64,000 nucleotides of DNA from Geobacillus sp. 46C-IIa (GCF_014679505.1 NZ_CP061474.1:3328001-3392000); one strand, 5' to 3'; positions 41,410 to 56,995 are shown, counted from the first letter of the stretch. The notes: generated by a model from the sequence alone, not told the origin. Made by a program: numbers and translations.

Positions 41410-42237
41410 TTAATCTGCGACACGAATCGATAACGTTCCGTTCTTCATCAACTCATCAAGCGTATATTCGACGACCCGGCCGTGCTCCGGCAATTCGATT
41501 TGCAGCACCCGCTCTAAAATGTTCAAACCGACCACTTTGCCAAAGCCATACGGTGTCTCGACATACTCTCCTAAATCCGGAAGCTGCTCTTTTGCCGTCT
41601 CATACTCCTCACTCTCATATTTCAAGCAGCACATCAACCGTCCACACAATCCGGAAATTTTCGTCGGGTTAAGCGACAAGTTCTGATCCTTCGCCATTTT
41701 GATCGATACCGGTTCAAAATCGCCAAGAAATGTCGAGCAGCAAAGCATCCGGCCGCACGGGCCGATGCCGCCGAGCATTTTCGCCTCATCGCGCACCCCG
41801 ATTTGCCGCAGCTCGATGCGGGTGCGGAAAATCGATGCCAAGTCTTTGACGAGCTCACGGAAATCGACACGCCCGTCGGCGGTGAAGTAAAAGATGACTT
41901 TATTGCGGTCAAACGTATATTCTACATCCACGAGCTTCATCTCGAGCCCATGCTCTTCGACCTTGCGCAGGCAAATGTCATACGCCTCACGCGCCGCTTT
42001 TTTATTTTCTTCAACGATCCATTTATCTTTTTCATTCGCCACGCGAATCACTTTTTTGAGCGGCAGCACGATATCGTTTTCATCGACTTGTTTATTGGCG
42101 ATGACGACTTTTCCGTATTCAATGCCGCGCGCCGTCTCGACAATGACAAACTCACCGGCGGGAATGACAAAATCGCCTGGATCAAAATAATAAATTTTTC
42201 CCGCCTTTTTAAAACGGACGCCGACGACAGTATACAA
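41410..42237 (-). CDS. ricT: Y-complex stimulatory protein RicT
   Basis: 275 aa PSP1-family protein (YaaT). Conserved cysteines in [13 protein letters not shown] and [11 protein letters not shown] (near residues 165-205) coordinate an iron-sulfur cluster in the RicAFT complex. It stimulates RNase Y mRNA maturation and Spo0A phosphorelay. The start is TTG 42237 with AGGAGGG upstream, giving the family N-terminus [14 protein letters not shown]; the long frame to 42375 overlaps holB and is not used. Confidence 0.94.
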   Translation of the reverse strand: MYTVVGVRFKKAGKIYYFDPGDFVIPAGEFVIVETARGIEYGKVVIANKQVDENDIVLPLKKVIRVANEKDKWIVEENKKAAREAYDICLRKVEEHGLEMKLVDVEYTFDRNKVIFYFTADGRVDFRELVKDLASIFRTRIELRQIGVRDEAKMLGGIGPCGRMLCCSTFLGDFEPVSIKMAKDQNLSLNPTKISGLCGRLMCCLKYESEEYETAKEQLPDLGEYVETPYGFGKVVGLNILERVLQIELPEHGRVVEYTLDELMKNGTLSIRVAD

Positions 42238-42251
42238 CGGTTCTCCCTCCT

Positions 42252-43244
42252 TTACCTCTTTAGTTGAAGAGCCAGCTGCTCTACAAGCAGCGCCGTGCTC
42301 ATATTCGTCGTAGTTAAACGCGCTTTCGCTTGCAAAATCGCTTCCATGCTGTCTAGGATCCGCCGTTGTGGGCAAGAAAGCGCCCAGCGCTGCAGGCGGT
42401 CAAGCTCATCCCGGTATAATGCGCTATCCGTCCTTCCGGCTTGAATGTGCAACAAATCGCGATATATATACAAAAGCAAGTCGAGCCCGAGATCGAGCTG
42501 GTGTTTTTCTGAAAAATGAGGAAACAAACGGTCGTGGATAAAAAACAGCAGCTGCAACTCCGGCTTGCCAAGCATCTCGTATAATTGTAGCACTAACGTT
42601 CGCGCCTCGGCAAACCAACGCTCTTGGCTGAGCGCCAACGCTTCATCGTAGCTGTTCGTCAAGTGGGCGGCGAGCAACGCCAACGTCAGCGGCACGCGTT
42701 CTTCAACGAGCTGATCGGCAAGTTCTTCCGGCGGCAGCGGCCGGAAGGAAAGCACTTGACAGCGGGAAATGACCGTTCCTAACAGGCGATGGTATTGTTC
42801 GGTTAACAACACTGCCACCGTTCCTGGATGCGGCTCCTCCAAAAATTTCAGCAAGCTGTTGGCAGCGCTTGTCGTCATTTGATCAGCATGTTCGACAATA
42901 TACATCTTTTTGTCAGATTCAACAGCCGTTTTCATGAACTCCTGTTGCAGCCATTCGATTTGTTCTTTCTTAATCGATCCGCCATCCGGGCTGACTACCC
43001 GAACGTCCGGATGATTCCCGGAATCGATGCGCCGGCAGTTGCGGCATTCCAAACAAGGCGCAATTCCTGACGGGGATAGACAAAACAAGCTTTTTGCCAA
43101 CAACAAACCGGCCGCTTTTTTTCCCGTTCCCCGTTGCCCTTCAAACAAGTACGCATGGGAAATTCGCCCTTTTTCAAGGCCGCTTTGCAGCATTTTCGCC
43201 ACGACTGGCTGGCGTTTTGCTAGCTGTTCCCATCGCATCGCCAT
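42252..43244 (-). CDS. holB: DNA polymerase III subunit delta'
   Basis: 330 aa clamp-loader subunit. Walker-like loop EGQRGTGKK near residue 37, zinc module CLECRNCRRIDSGNHPD, and SRC motif in VISRCQVLSF near residue 155. Compared with dnaX the Walker A is degenerate, as expected for delta'. Only weak AAAGAG lies before the two possible ATGs (43244, 43238). It directly follows tmk; yaaQ and yaaR, which separate them in B. subtilis, are missing. Confidence 0.94.
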   Translation of the reverse strand: MAMRWEQLAKRQPVVAKMLQSGLEKGRISHAYLFEGQRGTGKKAAGLLLAKSLFCLSPSGIAPCLECRNCRRIDSGNHPDVRVVSPDGGSIKKEQIEWLQQEFMKTAVESDKKMYIVEHADQMTTSAANSLLKFLEEPHPGTVAVLLTEQYHRLLGTVISRCQVLSFRPLPPEELADQLVEERVPLTLALLAAHLTNSYDEALALSQERWFAEARTLVLQLYEMLGKPELQLLFFIHDRLFPHFSEKHQLDLGLDLLLYIYRDLLHIQAGRTDSALYRDELDRLQRWALSCPQRRILDSMEAILQAKARLTTTNMSTALLVEQLALQLKR

Positions 43245-43275
43245 CACTCTTTCTCGTTTCTTACCTTCTATTCTA

Positions 43276-43956
43276 TCATGTCCAGTGCGAATCATCACGG
43301 CCGGATTCATGGAAATCACGCTTTGATCTTCCTTCAAGGCGGGAGAGCACCGCCGTCGCCGTCTCGGAAAACACATCATCGAGCGGTCGGCTTGCATCGA
43401 TGACGACGATCCGATCGGCAAACCGCTTCGCCAACTCTCGATATCCTTCCCTTACCTTATCATGAAAAGACAACGCTTCAAGATCGAGCCGGTTCACTTC
43501 CCGCTCCCGGTTTTGCCGAATCCGTTCGAGCCCGATGTGCGGATCAATATCAAAATAAACCGTCAAAGACGGCATATATCCATCAATGGCAAACTCGTTA
43601 ATTTTCCATACTTCTTCGACACCAAGCCCGCGGGCAAATCCTTGGTAGGCGAGCGAGCTGTCGACAAATCGGTCGCACAGCACAACGCGGCCAGCCTCGA
43701 GCGCCGGAACAATTTTCTCAAGCAAATGCTGCCGCCTCGCCGCCGCATACAAAAGCGCTTCCGTCCGCCCGTCCATTTCTGTATACTCGCGATTTAAAAT
43801 GAGCGCACGAATCGCCTCAGCGATGCGCACTCCGCCGGGCTCCCTCGTTACCATTACGTCAAAACCTCGCCCGCGCAAAAACGACTCGAGCTTGCCGATC
43901 ATCGTCGTTTTTCCGGCCCCTTCCGGCCCCTCAAACGAAAAAAAATACCCGTTCAT
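43276..43956 (-). CDS. tmk: Thymidylate kinase
   Basis: 226 aa. Phosphorylates dTMP to dTDP. P-loop [11 protein letters not shown] at residues 8-18, DRF motif in [11 protein letters not shown] near residue 91, LID region [12 protein letters not shown] near residue 147. ATG 43956 follows AAAGGGTG by 10 nt; an ATG at 43980 overlaps the decarboxylase stop as ATGA but lacks a ribosome site. The C-terminal 20 residues are family-variable. Confidence 0.95.
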   Translation of the reverse strand: MNGYFFSFEGPEGAGKTTMIGKLESFLRGRGFDVMVTREPGGVRIAEAIRALILNREYTEMDGRTEALLYAAARRQHLLEKIVPALEAGRVVLCDRFVDSSLAYQGFARGLGVEEVWKINEFAIDGYMPSLTVYFDIDPHIGLERIRQNREREVNRLDLEALSFHDKVREGYRELAKRFADRIVVIDASRPLDDVFSETATAVLSRLEGRSKRDFHESGRDDSHWT

Positions 43957-43976
43957 CACCCGCAGCACCCTTTCCG

Positions 43977-45416
43977 TCATCGAAGTTCATATACGACAAG
44001 CAATCCATCTCCGAGCCGGCTTCCGCCTTGCACATGCGCCCGATGGCGGAGAAGCTGGCGAATTTGTTCAATATGAACGCGGTCGATTCGTTCGCCGATC
44101 CACATAAGCGGCACCCCAGGAGGGTATGGAATGACCGTTTCCGCCGCCACATACCCTTCCGCCTCCTCTAAAGCGACCGCTTTTTTCCGTGCATCGCGCA
44201 ACTCATCATACGGGACTAACACCGAGAGCGGCGGGCGTAAAAATGGAAAGGAGCCAAGCAACGGCGTCTCGCCGGCCGGCAACCCGCGCCACGCCCGCTT
44301 CATTTTTCCCACTGCCTCCATAAGCCTGCCGGTCGCAGCGAGCGGACAAACGAGCAGAACGTTCAACGGATCGGCCAGTTCTGTAAACACCCCTTCGCGC
44401 TCGAGCCGTTGCTGCAGTTCATACCCCGTCAGCGAACTGCGTGTTTGTACCGTCACTTTCAGCAGGTCCGTCTGCACATCGGACTGTCGGGAAGAAACGA
44501 CCGCCACCCCATCTATATGGGCCAATGCCGCCTTGAATTCTTCAATTTCTGCTGCCATCGCCGCCACATCATCTTCCGCAAGCTCGGCGACATAGCTTCG
44601 CGCCAAATCAAGCGACGCCATAATCGGGTAAGACGGGCTGCTCGATTGAAACAGTTGCAAAAAATATTTCAACCGCTCTACATCGATGCGCCCGCTGTTC
44701 ACATGCAAAAACGCCCCCATCGTCATCGCCGGCAATGTTTTATGCGCCGACTGCACAACCACATCGGCACCGCAAGCAAGCGCCGGCTTCGGAAACGGAG
44801 GGCCGATGACGAAATGGGCGCCGTGCGCCTCATCGACAAGCACGGGAATCCCATAGTCATGAGCTAGACAGACGATTTCTGTTAAATCAATCGACATCCC
44901 ATAATAATTCGGGTTCGTCAATACAACGGCAGCGGCGTCGCGATGAAGGGCAAGCGCCTCTTTGATAGCTTCCACGCAAACGTGCGAAGCAACGTGCATA
45001 TCGCTGTCAAACACAGGAGAAAGAAGAACAGGGGTTGCCCCCATGAGCTGCAGTGCATGCATCACTGATTTATGGCAGTTGCGTTGCACAATGACTTTCC
45101 GCTTCTTTTCATCACATACGGTGGCGATCATCGCCAAATTTCCTGCCGTCGATCCGTTCACAAGGAAAAACGTTTCCTCGGCGCCATACAGTTCGGCCGC
45201 CAATGCCTGCGCCTCAGCAATGGCCGCTTCCGGATGGTGCAAGTCATCAAGCCCGGAAATCTCCGTCGCATCCAACGTCAATACCGAAGAAAACACATCC
45301 CCCGCCCGTTTCGAAAACACGGCGCCATATTTATGACCTGGCACGTGGAACGAAACCGGACGGCGCGCCCAATGGCGCATTAACGCGTCATATAAAGGAG
45401 TTTTTGTTTGATTCAT
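43977..45416 (-). CDS. Orn/Lys/Arg decarboxylase family protein
   Basis: 479 aa fold-type I PLP decarboxylase lacking the wing domain (YaaO/Cad type). The PLP lysine is in [17 protein letters not shown] near residue 221; VNGSTAGN near residue 86 binds phosphate; [10 protein letters not shown] near residue 189 carries the cofactor Asp. C-terminal OKR domain present. Substrate (lysine, arginine or ornithine) cannot be read from the sequence. B. subtilis has xpaC and yaaN between csfB and this gene; they are absent here. Confidence 0.9.
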   Translation of the reverse strand: MNQTKTPLYDALMRHWARRPVSFHVPGHKYGAVFSKRAGDVFSSVLTLDATEISGLDDLHHPEAAIAEAQALAAELYGAEETFFLVNGSTAGNLAMIATVCDEKKRKVIVQRNCHKSVMHALQLMGATPVLLSPVFDSDMHVASHVCVEAIKEALALHRDAAAVVLTNPNYYGMSIDLTEIVCLAHDYGIPVLVDEAHGAHFVIGPPFPKPALACGADVVVQSAHKTLPAMTMGAFLHVNSGRIDVERLKYFLQLFQSSSPSYPIMASLDLARSYVAELAEDDVAAMAAEIEEFKAALAHIDGVAVVSSRQSDVQTDLLKVTVQTRSSLTGYELQQRLEREGVFTELADPLNVLLVCPLAATGRLMEAVGKMKRAWRGLPAGETPLLGSFPFLRPPLSVLVPYDELRDARKKAVALEEAEGYVAAETVIPYPPGVPLMWIGERIDRVHIEQIRQLLRHRAHVQGGSRLGDGLLVVYELR

Positions 45417-45540
45417 GGCAACCCTCTTTCCTTGCTGCTCTCCTACCTACCCATCTGAACAACAAAATAATATTAACACGAACCGTCTCGAAAAGAAACG
45501 CGCACACAGCACCCAGGCTGTTTTTGCACAAGGCAAAACA

Positions 45541-45567
45541 AATAAAAACAGGCCCGATATAGGCCTT
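45541..45567 (-). terminator. Terminator of csfB
   Basis: Minus-strand AGGCC/GGCCT stem with an AT-rich loop, followed by GTTTTTATTTG. It starts right at the csfB stop. Confidence 0.7.
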
Positions 45568-45773
45568 TACGAATAAATTTTAGAGGTTATCATTTTCCGC
45601 AGCTGCCGCACATAAAATGCGTAATTCGGATCGTCCGTATTCGTTTGCACAATTGCTCGGTGGCAATCCAAACAAAGAAAATGGCCAAAAAGAAAAATAC
45701 CTTCCTCTTTTTCTTGTTCACAAACAATGCACACGTTTCCACGTTTGTTTTGGCCAATCGCCGATGTCCTCAC
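45567..45773 (-). CDS. csfB: Sigma-G/sigma-E inhibitor CsfB (Gin)
   Basis: 68 aa zinc protein. Cysteine pairs CIVC and CLDC are separated by about 19 residues and the C-terminus DPNYAFYVRQLRK matches B. subtilis Gin. It prevents premature sigma-G activity in the forespore. The start is GTG 45773 with GGAGGT upstream, giving the B. subtilis-like length (64 aa); the frame is open to 45851 without homology. Confidence 0.92.
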   Translation of the reverse strand: MRTSAIGQNKRGNVCIVCEQEKEEGIFLFGHFLCLDCHRAIVQTNTDDPNYAFYVRQLRKMITSKIYS

Positions 45774-45793
45774 GCTCTCCACCTCCCATCCTC

Positions 45794-45823
45794 TATGTTT
45801 CCCACATTGATAACATTCTATAC
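45794..45823 (-). promoter_or_regulatory. Possible sigma-F promoter of csfB
   Basis: GTATA (45823-45819), 15-bp spacer, GGGAAACATA (45803-45794), close to GYATA-N15-GGNNANANT. Expected because B. subtilis csfB is sigma-F dependent. Confidence 0.4.
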
Positions 45824-45919
45824 TAGTAGACGGAAAGATTGAACGCTCCACCGCGCGCGCAGGGGATTATTTGTCTTAAAGCACTTGCCAAGCAGCAGAT
45901 TGGAGGTTTTGGGTGTTCC

Positions 45920-45972
45920 GAATAAAAAACGAAAGCAGCCAATTGTGCCTGATGCACAATTGGCTGCTTTCT
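45920..45972 (-). terminator. rRNA operon terminator
   Basis: Perfect 17-bp stem GAAAGCAGCCAATTGTG/CACAATTGGCTGCTTTC with a short loop followed by GTTTTTTATTC, 5 nt after 5S. Confidence 0.93.
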
Positions 45973-45976
45973 CATT

Positions 45977-46093
<117 letters not shown>

Positions 46094-46122
46094 CCATATA
46101 ACGTTGTGGGGATCATTCCCTC

Positions 46123-46137
46123 AAAACTAGATAACCG
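46123..46137 (-). repeat. 23S processing-stalk 3' arm
   Basis: AAAACTAGATAACCG (plus strand) is the perfect complement of CGGTTATCTAGTTTT at 49307-49321, upstream of 23S. Together they form the long-range stem around 23S for endonuclease processing. Confidence 0.75.
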
Positions 46138-46346
46138 TGTTGGGGAAGAAGCCGCGGCGCTTCCACTTTCTGTCTAGCTCCGGCCGCCATCGGCTCGCGA
46201 CGCTTCGGTCCTGCTGCGGCGGCGACACATTGCATACGCTCCTATGGCACCACCCACGCAGAACCAAGCTTTGCTTGGTTCGAGCCTCCTCGCAGGCCCT
46301 CCAGCGCGTTTCGCCGATAGGCGGGCGGCCTCCGCTTTTCCTTTCT
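46138..46346 (-). repeat. Folded insertion in the 23S-5S spacer
   Basis: The spacer is 253 nt and this stretch separates the 23S end from the processing-stalk arm at 46123-46137. Complementary arms GGCCGCC + ATCGG (46182-46193) and CCGAT + GGCGGCC (46314-46330, 5-nt bulge) would close a large stem; an inner hairpin AACCAAGC/GCTTGGTT lies at 46262-46280. The minus strand begins AAAAGCGGAGGC and ends GGAGCTAGACAGAAAGTG, ends I associate with short intergenic repeats of Geobacillus and relatives. Confidence 0.5.
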
Positions 46347-49275
<2,929 letters not shown>

Positions 49276-49306
49276 TAAAGCGTCTCGGCTTCTTCCTTTT
49301 GTGTAT

Positions 49307-49321
49307 CGGTTATCTAGTTTT
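49307..49321 (-). repeat. 23S processing-stalk 5' arm
   Basis: Partner of 46123-46137 (15 of 15 bases pair). The following TTCAAGGAAC also occurs in the leader before 16S. Confidence 0.75.
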
Positions 49322-49351
49322 CAAGGAACGATTTCTGTTCACTTAAAATGG

Positions 49352-49424
49352 TGGAGCCTATCGGGATCGAACCGATGACCTCCTGCGTGCAAAGCAGGCG
49401 CTCTCCCAGCTGAGCTAAGGCCCC
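49352..49424 (-). tRNA. tRNA-Ala (UGC)
   Basis: 73 nt, acceptor GGGGCCT, anticodon loop TTTGCAC giving TGC, T loop GGTTCGATCCC, discriminator A. In the 16S-23S spacer after tRNA-Ile. Confidence 0.97.
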
Positions 49425-49435
49425 ACAATATAGGA

Positions 49436-49509
49436 TGGGCCTAAGTGGACTTGAACCACCGACCTCACGCTTATCAGGCGTGCGCTCTGACCAGCTGAGC
49501 TATAGGCCC
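49436..49509 (-). tRNA. tRNA-Ile (GAU)
   Basis: 74 nt, acceptor GGGCCTA, anticodon loop CTGATAA giving GAT, T loop GGTTCAAGTCC, discriminator A. First tRNA of the 16S-23S spacer. Confidence 0.97.
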
Positions 49510-49542
49510 ATAATGTATGTGCAGAGAATAACCAATTCCCTC

Positions 49543-49559
49543 AAAACTAAACAAAACAC
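49543..49559 (-). repeat. 16S processing-stalk 3' arm
   Basis: AAAACTAAACAAAACAC (plus strand) is perfectly complementary to 51237-51253 across the 16S gene, forming the 16S precursor stem. Confidence 0.75.
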
Positions 49560-49601
49560 CAAGCGCCATTATAATCAAACCGAAAGGTTTTGTCAATGCA
49601 T

Positions 49602-51163
<1,562 letters not shown>

Positions 51164-51236
51164 AGAAAGTTGATTGGCTTTTGCTTCGGCCTCAGCACCA
51201 AAGGTGCCGCAAACCTCAGCTTTTCGTATGACGCTT

Positions 51237-51253
51237 GTGTTTTGTTTAGTTTT
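51237..51253 (-). repeat. 16S processing-stalk 5' arm
   Basis: GTGTTTTGTTTAGTTTT (plus strand), 17-base perfect partner of 49543-49559. Confidence 0.75.
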
Positions 51254-51289
51254 CAAGGAACTTTTGATTGAGTGTTGCACACCTTTGTT

Positions 51290-51318
51290 ATTATACTTAC
51301 CATCCACTTCGCTGTCAA
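51290..51318 (-). promoter_or_regulatory. rrn promoter P2
   Basis: TTGACA (51318-51313), 17-bp spacer, TATAAT (51295-51290): full consensus. Confidence 0.9.
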
Positions 51319-51351
51319 TTGTTTTTTTGTTTATTAACAGCGACGTTTATT

Positions 51352-51380
51352 AATATACTTTATATCTATATAAAAGTCAA
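51352..51380 (-). promoter_or_regulatory. rrn promoter P1
   Basis: TTGACT (51380-51375), 17-bp spacer, TATATT (51357-51352), with an A/T-rich UP-like stretch upstream. Tandem spacing of about 60 bp to P2 is typical of Bacillus rrn operons. Confidence 0.85.
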
Positions 51381-51461
51381 TAGTTTTTTAACAAAAAAAA
51401 TGAAAAGGCATTTTGGCTAGAATGGTGCCTTTTCATAACTTTATTTCAGATGAACTGATCC

Positions 51462-51725
51462 TCACAAAATATATTGGTCAATCACAATTAATGCTGCAGC
51501 CCCTGGGAGGCCAAGAAATCCACAAACGAGCGAAGTAATTAAGTTAATCGGGATATGAATGTTAAAATGTCCGCCAACGGCATTGATGACAAACAGCGCG
51601 AGTGCGCCGACGATTAGGCGGATGGCGGCGTAGCCGACAAAGCGAAGCGCCTTAAGGCGAGCGCCGACAATAAGGAGCACGGCGATCAGCGTTAACAGCA
51701 CCGTAATGACGATTTTCGGTTCCAA
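51462..51725 (-). CDS. bofA: Pro-sigma-K processing inhibitor BofA
   Basis: 87 aa integral membrane protein with two to three helices; the conserved C-terminal HVPINL-like NIHIPINLITSLVCGFLGLPG binds and inhibits the SpoIVFB protease in the outer forespore membrane. The start is TTG 51725 with AAGGGGG 8 nt upstream, giving exactly the B. subtilis length; the frame runs open to 51809 but overlaps yaaL. About 300 nt of rrn leader and promoters follow to the left. Confidence 0.93.
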   Translation of the reverse strand: MEPKIVITVLLTLIAVLLIVGARLKALRFVGYAAIRLIVGALALFVINAVGGHFNIHIPINLITSLVCGFLGLPGAAALIVIDQYIL

Positions 51726-51805
51726 TGATTGAACCCCCTTTTTTTGCACGCTTGTACTACAAACGTATGAAACACGGGGGAAAAAAGAACAAAAAAATAA
51801 GGAAG

Positions 51806-52030
51806 TCAACGCACTTCCTTCAATGTGATGCGGCGGTGCTTCGCTTCGCGGAGGAGAAAAAAATATTTCGCCTCCGCCAGTTGGAGCGCGCTCAGCACCT
51901 CCAGCGATGGATCAACGCTTTTTTCGATAAGCTGTTTTTGTTCGAGCCACTCGGTTCTTGCTTTTTGCAGCTCGGCGATTAGTTTTTCATCAAATTGTCT
52001 TTTTAGTTTTCCCTTCCGCCGCCATAGCAA
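51806..52030 (-). CDS. yaaL: DUF2508 family protein YaaL
   Basis: 74 aa, mostly helical and charged; conserved LQLAEAKYFFLLREAKHRR near the C-terminus. Function unknown. A TTG at 52030, after AGGTGGGG, gives the same 74-aa length as B. subtilis YaaL; a GTG at 52042 is the alternative. Lies in the dnaX-ebfC-recR-yaaL-bofA run. Confidence 0.88.
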   Translation of the reverse strand: MLWRRKGKLKRQFDEKLIAELQKARTEWLEQKQLIEKSVDPSLEVLSALQLAEAKYFFLLREAKHRRITLKEVR

Positions 52031-52053
52031 ACCGATCCCCACCTTCTTTCTCT

Positions 52054-52650
52054 CTACAGCTCACGGCGTCCTTCCAACGCTTTTGATAATGTCACTTCAT
52101 CCGCATATTCCAAATCGCCGCCGACCGGCAAGCCATGGGCGATGCGGGTGACTTTGATCCCTGTCGGTTTTAGCAGGCGCGATAAATACATAGCCGTCGC
52201 CTCCCCTTCAATGTTTGGGTCGGTCGCCAAAATCACTTCTTGGATCGTTTCATCCTGCAATCTTGCCAGCAGCTCGGCGATTTTAATGTCTTCCGGACCG
52301 ATCCCTTCCATTGGGGAGATGGCCCCGTGCAACACATGATATAGACCGTTATATTCCTTCATCTTCTCCATAGCGATGACATCTTTCGGGTCTTGGACGA
52401 CGCAAATCATCGTTCGGTCGCGCCGTTCATCTTTGCAGATGTAACAAGGGTCTGTATCCGTAATATGTCCGCAAATCGTGCAATAATGAATATGGCGCTT
52501 CACATCGACGAGCGCTTTGGCAAACTCGAGCACGGTGTCCTCTTTCATCGCCAGCACATGGAATGCAAGGCGGGCGGCTGTTTTTGGACCGATCCCGGGC
52601 AGTTTCATAAAACTGTCAATTAACTTCGATATTGGCTCTGGATAATGCAT
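52054..52650 (-). CDS. recR: Recombination mediator RecR
   Basis: 198 aa. Helix-hairpin-helix at the N-terminus ([16 protein letters not shown]), zinc finger [16 protein letters not shown] at residues 57-72, Toprim domain from about residue 80 ([30 protein letters not shown]). With RecO/RecF it loads RecA. Close behind ebfC, as in most bacteria. Confidence 0.97.
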   Translation of the reverse strand: MHYPEPISKLIDSFMKLPGIGPKTAARLAFHVLAMKEDTVLEFAKALVDVKRHIHYCTICGHITDTDPCYICKDERRDRTMICVVQDPKDVIAMEKMKEYNGLYHVLHGAISPMEGIGPEDIKIAELLARLQDETIQEVILATDPNIEGEATAMYLSRLLKPTGIKVTRIAHGLPVGGDLEYADEVTLSKALEGRREL

Positions 52651-52659
52651 AATTTCCCC

Positions 52660-52986
52660 CTAGAACAGTCCTGGAATGTTTAACCCTTTCGTAAATTGCC
52701 CCATCATGTCGTTCGCCAGTTCATCCACCTTTTTGAGCGCATCGTTTGTCGCCGCTAAAATTAAATCTTGCAGCATTTCAATATCGTCTGGGTCTACGAC
52801 TTCTTCCTTAATTTTGACCTCTAAAATTTGTTTATGACCATTGGCGACGACCGTCACCATGCCGCCCCCGGCTGTGCCTTCTACCGTTTTTTCCGCTAAC
52901 TCTTCTTGCGCCTTTTGCATTTCTTTTTGCATCTTTTGCATTTGTTTCAACATTTTTTGCATATTTCCCATTCCGCCACGCATCAT
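52660..52986 (-). CDS. ebfC: Nucleoid-associated protein EbfC/YaaK
   Basis: 108 aa YbaB/EbfC dimeric DNA-binding protein. Met/Gln-rich helix at residues 1-40 ([18 protein letters not shown]), a beta core and a C-terminal helix. AGGAGG is 8 nt before ATG 52986; six codons upstream are open but contain the ribosome site. Between dnaX and recR. Confidence 0.95.
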
Positions 52987-53008
52987 TCTAGGATCCTCCT
53001 TCAATTGC

Positions 53009-54688
53009 TTATTCTTTAATTTCGATCAGCCCTTCGCCGAACAGTCGTTTTGCTTCGGCGATCAACGGTTCTTCTTCACTTTTTTCCGCTTTGGCTTCTT
53101 TGTTGCGGATAAACTCTTCCCTTATTTTTCCCCATTCTTCTTCCGGAATGGCGACCATTTCAAACCGCCGGTTCGTCAGTTCGAACAAAATCGTCTCAAC
53201 GTTTTCCTTCACGGAGCTCGCCGGATCTGTCGCCATTTTGCAGTGAATTTCATACTTAAACTTTAACACAAATGCCGAGGCGCTCGCTGCGACCGGCTCG
53301 CTCTCTTGAAGCAAGGCGGCATGCGACACTTTATGCTGCCGCTTCAGCGTGTCAAGCACATCAGCCCAGCGTCCTTTCACCAACGCTAAATCTTCGTGCG
53401 TCGCCTGCTTCAACAGTTCGTGAATGCGGCCGACCGGCACTTTATATCCCCCAGTTTTTACCGCCTTCACCGTTTTTTTCGTCGGGGCGACAGCTGATGA
53501 AGGAGTGGGCGGCTGTTCCTTCAGGCGGCGCAGTTCGGCTTCCAGCGTCTCAATCCGCTTCACTAACGGTTCCAGCTCGGAGGCGGTCCGCGCTGGGGCG
53601 GCGACCGGCTGATGGCAAAGCTTCACAAGCGCCACTTCCAAAAGGAGGCGCGGGTGGTTCGTCCACTTCATCTCTTGCTGGCTTTTGTTCAACAGCTCAA
53701 TCGCTCCGTATAAATCAGAAAGAGGAATCGTTTCCGAAAGCGAGGTAAACGCCTCGTCGACGACTGCAAGTTGAATAGCTCCTTCCACATGAGGGGCGGT
53801 TTTGTACAGCAACAAGTCGCGATAATACAAAATTAAATCTTCCACTAGACGGTTCGGGTCTTTCCCTTGCGCCATCATTGCTTCGAACTGCTGAAGAACC
53901 GCTGCTGTATCTTTGCGGTAGATGGCCCCAATGAAGTCGGCTAATGCGGCAAATGACGCCGCCCCGGTCATCGCCAGCACATCGTCGAGCTCAAGCTTCC
54001 CATCGCTAAACGAAATCGCTTGGTCAAGCAGGCTGAGCGCATCGCGCATCCCCCCATCGGCGGCGCGGGCAATGGCTGACAGCGCCTCATCGGATGCTTC
54101 CACTCCTTGGGCATTCGCTACGTATTTCAGCCGAGAAACGATGGCCGATAGCGGAATGCGGCGAAAGTCGAACCGTTGACAGCGGGAAATAATCGTTGCC
54201 GGAATTTTATGCGGCTCGGTCGTGGCCAAAATGAAAATGACATGTTTCGGCGGCTCTTCTAATGTTTTCAGCAGCGCGTTAAACGCGCCGATCGACAACA
54301 TGTGCACTTCGTCAATAATGTACACTTTATAGCGGACCGAAGTCGGTGCAAACTTGACTTTGTCGCGGATGTCGCGGATTTCATCGACACGGTTGTTCGA
54401 AGCGGCGTCAATTTCCAGCACATCAGGAACCGTTCCGTTCGTAATGCCGAGGCAAGCGGGACATTCGTTGCACGGTTCGGCCGCCGGAGCATGTTCGCAA
54501 TTGACCGCCTTGGCGAAAATTTTCGCCGCGCTCGTTTTTCCCGTTCCGCGGGGACCGGAAAATAGGTAAGCGTGCGATATTTTATGTTGAAGCAGGGCGC
54601 TTTGCAATGTTTTCGTTACGTGTTCCTGGCCGACCATGTCAGCGAAGCGCTGCGGCCGGAAAACACGGTATAACGCTTGATATGCCAC
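53009..54688 (-). CDS. dnaX: DNA polymerase III subunits gamma/tau
   Basis: 559 aa clamp-loader ATPase. Walker [10 protein letters not shown] near residue 43, zinc cysteines C64-x8-CNECPAC, DEVH motif [13 protein letters not shown] motif SRCQRFDFR. Domains IV-V from about residue 400 bind DnaB and polymerase. Start is GTG 54688 after GAGGAGG. An A7 run at codons 404-405 could produce a gamma-like 415-aa product by slippage (see findings). Confidence 0.95.
53473..53479 (-). other. A7 homopolymer in dnaX at the domain III/IV boundary
   Basis: Minus-strand codons ACG AAA AAA ACG (Thr-Lys-Lys-Thr). A -1 shift adds ten residues and stops at TAA, giving 415 aa; a +1 shift stops within two codons. 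In other bacteria dnaX makes gamma by frameshift or transcript slippage at A runs. Confidence 0.45.
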
Positions 54689-54753
54689 GGAAAACGGCCC
54701 TCCTCTTCCTCTCATCCTATTTATTATATAACTTCTCGTTTCAATTTAAAATA

Positions 54754-54787
54754 ACAAAAAACCCACTCGTCATGAGTGGGTTTTGTT
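54754..54787 (-). terminator. Terminator of the SRP RNA
   Basis: Minus-strand stem AACCCACTC/GAGTGGGTT with an ATGAC loop, tail TTTTTTGTTAT. Confidence 0.88.
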
Positions 54788-54801
54788 TCGCCTATGTAAG
54801 G

Positions 54802-55067
54802 CCGTGCACCTTCTGTCGATTAGCTGCCCCGAGCGTTGCTCAAGCAGTTAGCTCAGCCCAGGCACCCCCGCGGCACATGGGAGCATCCGCTTACTGCTGC
54901 TTCCTTCCGGACCTGACAGGGTTCACGGAATCCCATTGCGCGGGACCCAGACGTCAACGCCACTTGCTTGAGACAGGCCTCACAACAGACTAACCTCGAG
55001 AAGGGATTCAGCCTCGCTAGAGCGGATTGCGAGTACAGGGCACCGCTACCTCCCCGCTTAGCACGGC
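54802..55067 (-). ncRNA. scr: Signal recognition particle RNA (scRNA, long Bacillus type)
   Basis: About 266 nt. Contains the universal domain IV GGTCCGGAAGGAAGCAGCA and Alu-domain segments GGGGAGGTAGCGGTGCCCTG at the 5' end, pairing with CGACAGAAGGTGCACGG at the 3' end. Bacillus-type SRP RNA includes the Alu domain, as here. Ends set by the promoter (start) and the closing helix (end). Confidence 0.93.
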
Positions 55068-55073
55068 ACTATC

Positions 55074-55102
55074 AGTATAGCTCGTTTACGGGAAAAATGC
55101 AA
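55074..55102 (-). promoter_or_regulatory. Promoter of the SRP RNA
   Basis: TTGCAT (55102-55097), 17-bp spacer, TATACT (55079-55074), 7 bp before the RNA start. Confidence 0.75.
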
Positions 55103-55119
55103 CGTAAATAGGCGGAATT

Positions 55120-56974
<1,855 letters not shown>

Positions 56975-56995
56975 TGCCACTAAGACCAAAAACAA

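Noticed and set aside
45505..45528. Plus-strand hairpin ACAGC/GCTGT with TTTTT
   Set aside because: No plus-strand gene upstream for it to terminate; short stem, probably chance.
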